Positions 44,521 through 51,883 of a stretch of 64,000 nucleotides of DNA are shown in pieces. The stretch lies in contig JBBHKE010001966.1 in assembly GCA_037447655.1 (NCBI GenBank), positions 230,757-294,756 on the forward strand, written 5' to 3'. The position numbers and the translations under genes were made by a program. Below the pieces are notes generated by a model. The model worked only from the letters and a program-made list of their open reading frames with translations, searched no databases and was not told the origin of the DNA. Source of the stretch: Zygnema cylindricum (taxonomy: Eukaryota > Streptophyta > Zygnematophyceae > Zygnematales > Zygnemataceae). Every line of letters begins with the position of its first letter. Position 1 is the stretch's first letter.

Positions 44521-45000
44521 CTACACAGCCAACACTACAAATAAATGTTCACCTTCACATGAAATGCAAACCAACGTCCTCCGGAATTTCCGGCGATATT
44601 CCGTACGAACCGTTGTACTCCACGATGTGATTGTGGTAGGGTAAAATCGGCGATGGATGATGGCACCCAAAATTGTACAAAACCAACACTCCCACTTGGT
44701 TTTAGGGTTACATCGTTCATCTGTTTGATTCTGGTGTCGATGACTTCGAACCGATGTTGAAGTCGCACAAAACAAATGTTTTGTCGATGGTATGGTCGTC
44801 GTACACTTGTCGATATCAATGACCTGTATGACGCACCTTTGAAGAGTCTGTAATTTTGGCGTCCCTTCAAATGTGAAGCAAAATTCGGATCGCGCTGTCA
44901 CGTACAAATCGTGTACATCGAGTAATCCGTCCGGTGGACCAATAAGAGTCATCTGTTTGCAATCTGCCATGTAAGAATGTCTGATTCGATGGAGATTTGA
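44521..45000 (-). CDS. Cargo frame 3 near the 3' LTR, unknown
   Basis: Two overlapping minus-strand frames look protein-like in different parts: 44521-44970 starts MADCKQMTLIGPPDGLLDVH and has SEFCFTFEGTPKLQTLQRCV; 44535-44870 has CFVRLQHRFEVIDTRIKQMN and VGFVQFWVPSSIADFTL. The pattern suggests one ancestral beta-rich coding region with a frameshift near 44800. Its place, last before the 3' LTR, is where env-like or captured genes sit in some plant LTR elements, but I see no transmembrane or signal segment. Family unknown. Confidence 0.4.
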   Translation of the reverse strand, partial: SNLHRIRHSYMADCKQMTLIGPPDGLLDVHDLYVTARSEFCFTFEGTPKLQTLQRCVIQVIDIDKCTTTIPSTKHLFCATSTSVRSHRHQNQTDERCNPKTKWECWFCTILGAIIHRRFYPTTITSWSTTVRTEYRRKFRRTLVCISCEGEHLFVVLAV

Positions 45001-45003
45001 CGT

Positions 45004-46397
45004 CTACTCATTTGGGTCCAACTCTTTGAATTTTGTCGGCGGCGGACTTGTCGCTCCATATGTAGTTTTGAACGGCCCTTTGACTGGACCACCTGCACAA
45101 AAGTAAGTTAGATCTCTTGCGGTTGGCGTGCTTGTCGTCAAGCTTGTGATCTGTTTCCCCTCAATCGGACGGTTCTTTTCACCTGTGTGCAACAACGCAT
45201 ACTTTGGCCGTATATGGTACCAAAGTTGTCGATAACCCATTTTTTGCTCCTCTGAGGGTGTGAGAATTTTTCTTGAAATGATTTCATTGGCTCAAGATCT
45301 CTTCCAATTTGATTTCTGTTCAGATTAGGCCGCGTGGCGGAAATTTGCGGTGGCGATTTTTCGTAATCAAAAAACTCACTTTGTCGTAATTTCGTATCGA
45401 TAGACTGTGCGCGAACCTCTTGATCTACGGTTTTCGTGCAATCCAAATTGTTGGTTTCGCGCCTTCGTCGCATTTCGAGGAATGTACTTTCGTTCAGTAC
45501 ATGTCCTTTCACTGAACCCTTAAGGACAAAAGTACTTAGGTCAGAAATATAGGCAAACTTATCAATTCTGACTTTTCCTCTATGCCTCCTCTGCTCCTTT
45601 GTCACTCCTTCCCTCCTTAGCTTCCTGTCGCCTATCGGCCTCCTTTCTTTCCCTTTGCTATTCAAAATCTCTGCCCTCCTTTGCAGCCTCTTGCAATCGG
45701 GTCTTTCTGCAATCAGCAGCCTTTCGTAAACCATCTTTTCAGGTTTCTCATTTTCTGTAGGCAGTTTTTCCAAATCTGCAATCATGGGAGATTGGTTAGG
45801 AATTAGGGTAAGGTTCTTTAGTTTTCCATCCACGTCTTCCGCTGTGCAGTCCTCCTCGAATCTTACTCTGCCACTTTTGGCAGAACCATTTCGCTCGTCA
45901 CAACTGCGGCTTGGAGATGTGGTTTTTAGAAAATCTTTTTCTTCAAGGTGAGTGATAACTTCCTCCTCCTTGGCTGCCTTTCCTATTGCTTCTTTTCTGC
46001 AAATTCCTAGCAAGGCATCTTTGAATGTTTCATAAAGTTTGACTCCTTTTCCTCTGATCAACTTTACTAACTCATTGGTTTCCTTTTCAGGCTGGTTGAA
46101 TGAGACCTGCTGTTCTGTGGATTTTGGAGGATCTGATTTTGGTTCTCCCACTATCTTGCTACTCTTTGAGGTGATGTGGTGAGTTAATATCTGCCCCTCC
46201 CCTCTATCCATTGAACTGCCTTTTTTCTTTCCAGCTAAGCAGGCCAATCTGTTTTCTATTTCTGCATTTTTTTGAACGTTTTGGAATTTTTCCTTTCCCG
46301 TGGGTTCCTTCTTATACAATTCTCTCTGGCCGGATTCTTGATCCTGTTTTTGATTTGTGACCCTCCATCGTTTGAATCTTCTATACCTATCTGACAT
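45004..46397 (-). CDS. Cargo frame 2, large charged protein of unknown function
   Basis: The minus-strand frame 45138-46397 is 419 codons without a stop, far longer than expected by chance in this AT-rich DNA. It is hydrophilic and rich in Lys, Glu, Arg, Ser and Asn. Notable stretches are ELVKLIRGKGVKLYETFKDA, KEEEVITHLEEKDFL, RVRFEEDCTAEDVDG and KVRIDKFAYISDLSTFVLKG. A shifted frame (45004-45240) continues it with GPFKTTYGATSPPP and ends KELDPNE. No integrase, RT or other known domain is visible. It begins at ATG 46397 inside a 125-bp duplication that separates it from cargo frame 1. Confidence 0.5.
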
Positions 46398-46600
46398 CCT
46401 TGGACCTTCTCCCTCTTAGAGTTACCTGAATCCTCTGTCTGACCTCCTTGGACCTTCTCCAACTTGGAGTTAGCCGAATTTGTGACCCTCCATCGTTTGA
46501 ATCTTCTATACCTATCTGACATCCTTGGACCTTCTCCCTCTTAGAGTTACCTGAATCCTCTGTCTGACCTCCTTGGACCTTCTCCAACTTGGAGTTACCC
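46357..46600 (-). repeat. 125-bp tandem duplication in the cargo
   Basis: The block GTGACCCTCCATCGTTTGAA through CTTCTCCAACTTGGAGTTA starts at 46357 and again at 46482. An offset of 125 bp is not a multiple of 3, so it changes the frame between cargo frames 1 and 2. Inside each unit there is also a shorter internal repeat (TTGGACCTTCTCC twice). Confidence 0.9.
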
Positions 46601-47460
46601 TTCGGCTGCCCTGGTAAGACTTCCACCCGTTCATTGTTTTGGATGTTGTTAAGGTTCAATGTGGTCTTGGAAAAACTAGGTTTCTCTGCTATGCTTTCTG
46701 ACTGTCTCGTCATGGTTTTGGAATAAATCAATCCTCTACCTCCCACCTCTATACTTGAAAGTTTGATGATTGATTCACTTACTGCCATCCCTTCTTTGAC
46801 TTGAGCCAGATTCGATGCCTTCGACGCTGTGGAGGTTTCGTATGCTCCCTCGCTTAAGTGTACCTGTGTGACATGGAGATATTTCGAGTTAGGGATGGCT
46901 GCCGTTGATATGCTCATTTCGACCTTTCCTTGCTCTTTTGTGTTTTCCGGTAAGAACACCATTCCCCCATCTGTACCGCCATTGGTTCTCCCACTGCTTC
47001 CCAACTTCCCCTCTATTTCTGTGAGGTCTTTGTCGGCTTGCGTTTGCTCACCATCGCTTCCGTTGCATGATGATTTGTGGATTGGGTTTGTAGATCTGCT
47101 CTCTTGAAGATTTTCTTTTTCTATCCTTGTTTTCTGCAGCTTATCAATTGTCTGATCTTTGCTGCCTATCTTTTTGTGCAGATTTGCCCCTCTAGGATTT
47201 TCTGTCACATAGGACTTCACCACTTGCTGACCGTTGATGTCCATTCTACCTGGATTCTTCTCCACGTGAGTCTTTGAGCCATTGCTAACTTTATTTTCTT
47301 TCTCTCTGTCTTGAAAATGTATTGTTAGCTTGCTATCAATAGTTGTAGGGTTGGAATTTTGACCTTTTTTTGGGCATACATCTTTTGGTTTGCTTTGATT
47401 GTCCTCTATGGTTTCCTTAATTCCCCTTCGCTCTGTTTGTTCATTAGTGTCTCTACACAT
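46387..47460 (-). CDS. Cargo frame 1, charged disordered-looking protein
   Basis: A 357-codon minus-strand frame from ATG 47460 (MCRDTNEQTERRGIKETIED). It is very hydrophilic, with Lys, Glu, Asn, Gln, Ser, Thr and Gly dominating, probably largely disordered. Stretches such as LTIHFQDREKENKVSNGSKT and NSKYLHVTQVHLSEGAYETS are typical. It ends in the duplicated block. There are no zinc knuckles, no catalytic triads and no similarity that I recognise to integrase or RT. It may be a captured host gene or a new element gene. Confidence 0.5.
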   Translation of the reverse strand: MCRDTNEQTERRGIKETIEDNQSKPKDVCPKKGQNSNPTTIDSKLTIHFQDREKENKVSNGSKTHVEKNPGRMDINGQQVVKSYVTENPRGANLHKKIGSKDQTIDKLQKTRIEKENLQESRSTNPIHKSSCNGSDGEQTQADKDLTEIEGKLGSSGRTNGGTDGGMVFLPENTKEQGKVEMSISTAAIPNSKYLHVTQVHLSEGAYETSTASKASNLAQVKEGMAVSESIIKLSSIEVGGRGLIYSKTMTRQSESIAEKPSFSKTTLNLNNIQNNERVEVLPGQPKGNSKLEKVQGGQTEDSGNSKREKVQGCQIGIEDSNDGGSQIRLTPSWRRSKEVRQRIQVTLRGRRSKDVR

Positions 47461-47649
47461 ATTAACACTTGTTTTGCTATGATTCAGGACATGACTTTGG
47501 CTTACAATGGCGTTATCATCACTCGCGATGATTCTTTTGTTTCCAACCTTGACTTGGCTGGTCCTTCTTTTGTCGTAATGAGCGACGCTAAGCCACTGTT
47601 TGGCTTCTCCTACATGGCAAGACTCCTCTTCGAGCTCCTTGAGTGGAAA

Positions 47650-48189
47650 TCATGTCTCATTGCTGTTTGATATCCTGCGATGTGCGATCTTCCCGAAATC
47701 TTTTTCTGTGCACTGCTCGAGGTTGATTTCTGTTTGCTCCTCAATTTCTGCTGTTGCTGTGACCATCTCTTTGGCATCGTTGCAGTCTGCATCTGTTTGG
47801 TGGCCGTCTTGGCCCTTATGGGAATCTAGGTCCTTGCTAGCTTTTGTGATCACCGTACAGCTGAAGTTGGTCGATGTGCCCTTGGCGCCGATAATCGTGC
47901 AAATTCTACCATCTGTGTTCTTGCCTATGCTATCACTTGTGTTATCGTTCTTGCATTCAGAGTTGGTGTTCACCTCGCCCCCACCTGCCTGCGGTTGGGT
48001 ATGCTTATGCGTCCTTAGAGAAGAGACGAGATGATACATACGGTCTCCTCTGCGTTCCCCTACTGCAATTAGCTCCCCTCCTTTGGTGAGTTCAACTACC
48101 CCACCTGTGTGCCATGTTAACACAATGCCTTTGTCTTGCGCTTGAGCGAGCGAGTAGAGGTTCCTTTTGAGATAGGGAACATAAAACAC
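47650..48189 (-). CDS. Protease C-terminal strand fused to unknown tail
   Basis: The frame starts with FYVPYLKRNLYSLAQAQDKG and continues VVELTKGGELIAVGERRGDR, the segment that follows the catalytic site in copia proteases (VLYVPGL--NLLS). Normally the LWH-RLGH pre-integrase motif comes next. Here it is replaced by a Thr/Asp/Lys-rich tail (CKNDNTSDSIGKNTDGR and so on), which marks the exact point where standard pol is lost. Confidence 0.65.
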   Translation of the reverse strand: MFYVPYLKRNLYSLAQAQDKGIVLTWHTGGVVELTKGGELIAVGERRGDRMYHLVSSLRTHKHTQPQAGGGEVNTNSECKNDNTSDSIGKNTDGRICTIIGAKGTSTNFSCTVITKASKDLDSHKGQDGHQTDADCNDAKEMVTATAEIEEQTEINLEQCTEKDFGKIAHRRISNSNET

Positions 48190-48201
48190 GTCTGTGATGG
48201 T

Positions 48202-49173
48202 TCAGGTTGCTTTCCTGCCATGGATGGTTACCTCAATCTCGATGTTCCCTATCCCCAATGTTGTGGTGGTGTTTCTGTCTGCCATTTGGATGTTAGTGTA
48301 AGAGATTGTTCTGTAATTTGTTAGCCAGTCTCGTCTGAATGTCATGTGAGTCGAAGTCTCTGAGTCAATGATCCAATCTGAATCGTGAAGATCTACTCCT
48401 TGGGGAATTGTTGTTGTTGCAGCCAATGCAAGCGACTCCTTTACACTCGTGAAGTCTGCTGTTCCTCCATGATGGTGTCCCATGTCTTGTTTCTGTTTCC
48501 TGCAAACAAATATTAGATGACCCCTTTTGTGACAGTAGAAACACTTCTTGTGTTTTTGTAGTTTGTCACCCTGTTGTCGGTCTTTTGACTTTTGACCGCC
48601 CTGCTGTTGCTTGATGCCAGGATCCACCTTGGAGTCCTTTGAGGGCACCATCACGCCTGTGAAGTCTTCTTGTCGCAGCAAATCCTCCACGACCTCCTCC
48701 CAATTCCACTCTGATGACTCCTTTTTCTCTAGGCAGGTAAGCGTAGCTGAGTACCTTTTCGGTAGGGACAAGAGTAACAGTGAAATCTTTGATGCTGTTG
48801 GAATGTCTGTGTTTGATTTCTGGACGTTGACCAGCAAGCTCTTGAAATAAGAGATGTATGCTATGATCTCCATCCCTTCTGGGTATGAGGCGGTTGTGAC
48901 TGCGCGCATGGCCTCGATCCTGTCTTTGAGGGATCCCCTGGATGTTTGTAATCTCTTCATGTGTTCTCTTGATCCTTGAGGCTCTTCCTCAAGGCTACCT
49001 CCTTTAATGCTGTCCAATTCTGATTTCTGATCGCCTGTTTCTGTTACAGGGATCTCATGTCGGGGCATGTTTCCCGACTCGGCTCCTCCGCTGTCGGCCT
49101 CTGGGATATGGTCGTCTTTCCTTTGGCTGACTACAATTATGAACTCACTTGGGCCCCCTAAGGGTGGGCCCAT
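48202..49173 (-). CDS. Gag with zinc knuckle and protease active-site region
   Basis: A 323-codon minus-strand frame. Residues near 75-170 fit copia gag (SLKDRIEAMRAVTTASYPEG, FKSLLVNVQKSNTDI, LLLSLPKRYSATLTCLEKKE). The zinc knuckle is CFYCHKRGHLIFVC. The protease site is DWIIDSETSTHMTF, so the usual D-S/T-G is D-S-E, which should abolish activity. The first possible ATG (49173) lies inside the primer-binding site; a later Met may be the true start. Gag could still assemble particles, the usual minimum for a mobilisable non-autonomous element. Confidence 0.75.
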   Translation of the reverse strand: MGPPLGGPSEFIIVVSQRKDDHIPEADSGGAESGNMPRHEIPVTETGDQKSELDSIKGGSLEEEPQGSREHMKRLQTSRGSLKDRIEAMRAVTTASYPEGMEIIAYISYFKSLLVNVQKSNTDIPTASKISLLLLSLPKRYSATLTCLEKKESSEWNWEEVVEDLLRQEDFTGVMVPSKDSKVDPGIKQQQGGQKSKDRQQGDKLQKHKKCFYCHKRGHLIFVCRKQKQDMGHHHGGTADFTSVKESLALAATTTIPQGVDLHDSDWIIDSETSTHMTFRRDWLTNYRTISYTNIQMADRNTTTTLGIGNIEIEVTIHGRKAT

Positions 49174-49177
49174 AACC
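49163..49177 (-). promoter_or_regulatory. Primer-binding site, internal initiator tRNA-Met type
   Basis: The plus strand GGTGGGCCCATAACC is identical to the anticodon stem-loop portion of plant initiator tRNA-Met, so the element strand is complementary to it. It directly abuts the 5' LTR end at 49178. Drosophila copia uses the same region of tRNA-iMet after cleavage in the anticodon loop. Confidence 0.75.
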
Positions 49178-49486
49178 TTTTACTTTGGTAGGAAATTTGA
49201 GCGACCAGAGCAAGCCCCGCAGCCACGAACCTATATACCTTAGCGCAGATATCACGGATAGGGGACAAGTGAATCACAGAAATAAGCAAGATAGCACTAG
49301 AAGACAAAGTGTGGGATAGCATTCAAATCCAGACCATAGAGATAGGTTTTGAGATAGCTGTAGCTTTGATTATAGCAGTCTGGAAGTACAATCGAAAAGA
49401 CTCTCCTAATAAAGCTTGATCTTTAAACACTACTCTTTAATGTCTGTTGGACGAATACTCTATGAATGATTGGACTGATTAAGGTT
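49178..49486 (-). repeat. 5' LTR of the non-autonomous element
   Basis: Homologous to 44099-44408. Its inner end has AA in place of the terminal CA seen in the other copy (plus strand TTTTACTTTGG against TGTTACTTTGG). Confidence 0.9.
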
Positions 49487-49623
49487 GTATATAACTTTTA
49501 AAATATAACTCCAAATAGCGTGATTCTTTTGCGGGCGTCTACCAAATTTAGTACTCTATAATCATAACACCTAAATACCCCTTTATAAACAAGTTCGATC
49601 CGCTATTGCTGTTACAAGTAGAG

Positions 49624-50050
49624 AGTACAATAATGTTGGATTGTATGGACAGTACAAAATCTTCAATTGTTTTCGTTTTTTGCTTACCCGAACCGTACCC
49701 GGATTTTTTTTCTGTGAATCAAATGCCCGAATCCGCCCGGCCCCCCAAAATTGGGCACCCGAATCCGTTCCGGATCCGACGCGGGACGTCGGTCGGGTAC
49801 AGTTTCGGTTAACCGTTTGCGACCTTTGACCTCTCACAGAGGTCGCAAACGGTCAACCGAAACCGTAATTGACCGTTAACCGACCGCCTGCGTCGGATCC
49901 GGAACGGATTCGGTTGCCAAATTTGGGGCCGGCAGATTCGGGCGGGTGATTCATGAAAAAAAATAAAAAATATAGGTTACGGTAGGGTAAGCAACAAACG
50001 AAAACAATTGAAGATTTTGTACTGTCCATACAATCCAACATTGTTGTACT
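49624..50050. mobile_element. 427-bp foldback element
   Basis: The two halves are inverted copies: AGTACAATAATGTTGGATTG at the left end is mirrored by CAATCCAACATTGTTGTACT at the right, and the pairing continues inward (ACAAAATCTTCAATTGTTTT, CCGAATCCGTTCCGGATCCG, AACCGTTTGCGACCTTTGAC) almost to the centre near 49838. This is a full-length hairpin, such as a foldback MITE. No protein is supported. Confidence 0.85.
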
Positions 50051-50059
50051 TTGTACTTT

Positions 50060-50310
50060 TGTTATAGTAGAAGTTATACGGGAGATGTACCACTAATTTT
50101 GTACTTATTCGGGTACGGGTGGGTACGGGTAGTCGCAGAAATCGAGTTTTGGTTAACTTTTATTTTCGTAAACGCGTATGGGTAACGGTTAACAATTTTG
50201 GAACGTGACATAACCCGGTCGGGCGTCGGGTACTCAGATTTTGAAAAAAAAAAACGGTCGGTTTCGGTTATCTAAAATTTTGACTTTTGCGACCTCTGCC
50301 TCTGACCTCT
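50060..50310 (+). repeat. Dispersed repeat B, uninterrupted copy
   Basis: Same sequence as 7886-7992 plus 9185-9320 joined. It shares GGTCGGTTTCGGTTATCTAA and TTTTGCGACC motifs with the adjacent foldback, suggesting a common family. Confidence 0.75.
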
Positions 50311-50514
50311 GGACTGTTCAGAGAAGCAAATCGTATCGCGATTTTCACCCCGCGCCTATTTCACCACTCTATAATGCGTCATATAGTACAAGTGTGGTAC
50401 AGTACTATACAGTACAATACTGTATTGTACCGCACTTTTGTCCTATCTTCCAAAAGCAGCGACAGCAAAGAGCGGCAGTTAGGGTTTGCTCATGCACTGC
50501 TCTCCTCTCCCCCC

Positions 50515-51270
50515 ATGGACTGGCAGGGCATGAAGAGGAGGGGAGGGCAGGGGAGGGATGGGGAGGGAAGGAGAGGGGAGGGAGTCCGGAGTGACTCGCT
50601 CAGGACTCTGTGCACTCTCTCTCGCAAACAAGTGGAAGAAGCCTGCAATTATAAGCTCTGTGTACGGCCTTGGGAAGTCTACAGAGGGAATCTAGAGGAG
50701 GAACGCGTGGTGGTCCATGTCTTGTCACGTGACGACGATGTGGATGACGTGGCGCGGCAGATGCTGCGTGTCAGCCATCGCCACGTGGCGAAGGTCATAG
50801 GCTGGTGTGAAGACAGTGGAAGCATTGTGGTGGAGGGAGGAGAAGAAGTCCAGAGCCTCACAGTAGATAGTGGACTGTCATGGCAGGAATGTTGTCGTGT
50901 AGCGGGGGCGGTGGCATCTGCTGCTGCTTATTTGGCCAGCCAAAGTGCTGACGTCAGAATAGATCCTAAGCTTGTATTTCTTAATGACGATGACGTAGTC
51001 AAGCTTGTCTACATTCCCGGGGGAAAAGACAGCGCAATTCGCAGTTTTGGACGCATGCTGAAGCAAATGGTGGAGGGACCGTTAAAACGTTTAAACGCTA
51101 TCGCTGCCGATGATGTCAGCGACTATCCCAAGACAGCCTATCCCGAGACAGCATCTTCTGCGATGAGAGAACTCCATCAATTAGCTGACACGTGTGGAAG
51201 GAAATATCCGCCATCGATGGAGGAAATCGCATCGGAAATTTCCCACATTGTCGAAAAAGGCAGGGAGAAG
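50515..51270 (+). CDS. Pseudokinase-type exon, paralog 1
   Basis: The open frame runs from ATG 50515 (MDWQGMKRR) through an AAG/GTCAAG potential donor at 51270, phase 0; if unspliced it stops at 51354. It is a degenerate kinase fold, paralogous to 51884-52615: YRGNLEEERVVVHVL, HRHVAKVIGWCEDSGSIVVE, LSWQECCRVAGAVASAAAYL, DPKLVFLNDDDVVKLVYIP, SFGRMLKQMVEGPL. It lacks the G-loop, the ATP-binding Lys (VVVHVL), HRD and DFG. It has no kinase exon of its own before the next paralog; it could be spliced in phase onto the GTGCAG/ATGGAAG acceptor of paralog 2, or be a truncated duplicate. The low-complexity (GGGGAGG) start is weakly supported. Confidence 0.6.
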
Positions 51271-51883
51271 GTCAAGCGTGTCCCCTCCTCCCCCTCTTCC
51301 CTCTTCTCCTCCCTACCCCCGCCCCCATCCTCCCCACCACCTCAACTTCAGTAGTGTGATGTCCTTGTCGCTGTTTATGTGCCGAGGACCTTTTAAAATT
51401 TCTTTTTTCCATTTTACCCAAAGGATTATGGGTAGATAAACATAAAACTATCGTTTTCCAGCATTCTTCCTTTTTGGTTTTTCCTGGGCTTGTCTCTTCA
51501 CTTGGATTCTTTTTCTTGATTTTTTTTTTTTGTTTTTTTGACTTTTTTTGACAGTTAGTTGTGTAAAACTTGTGTAGAAGAAGATACTGCGATTTCCGTA
51601 CAGAAAATGCTTGGAAATGACATTTGAGATTTATTTAGGTGTTGAAACAAACGAGATTGGTGTCAAAGCATGAGTTCAATTTAAAATTCAAAACGAATCC
51701 CGGGTAAGATAAGATATAATGATAAGAGATGAAATGAGATTTTTGCGAGAGCGTAACTTTGCAAAAAACATATTGTAGTCTTTTTATTTCTTTTTATGAC
51801 CCTCCCCATTTCTTCTTTACTCCTTTCCCACCCTCTTCCCCTCCACCCACCCACCCACCCACCTACCCACGCACCCAGTTGAC

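Larger units (their letters stand above)
44099..49486 (-). mobile_element. Non-autonomous copia-like LTR retrotransposon with novel cargo
   Basis: LTRs of about 310 bp (44099-44408 and 49178-49486) flank a minus-strand interior of 4.77 kb. The interior order is primer site, gag with zinc knuckle, protease start, protease C-terminal strand, then about 3.6 kb of charged unfamiliar frames, then the 3' LTR. No pre-integrase, integrase, reverse transcriptase or RNase H motif is seen. A purine-rich AAGAAAGACAAA precedes the 3' LTR on the element strand. LTR ends lack a clear TG at the 5' side, and the flanks (CGTAC against GTATA) do not give a clean target duplication. The element would need enzymes from a related autonomous copia. 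Confidence 0.85.

Noticed and set aside
46829-48034. Plus-strand frames of 60-144 codons within the LTR element
   Set aside because: They lie antisense to the longer, element-ordered minus-strand gag/protease/cargo frames and have no motif.
44099-49486. Autonomous copia element
   Set aside because: No pre-integrase, integrase, RT or RNase H motif can be found between the LTRs.
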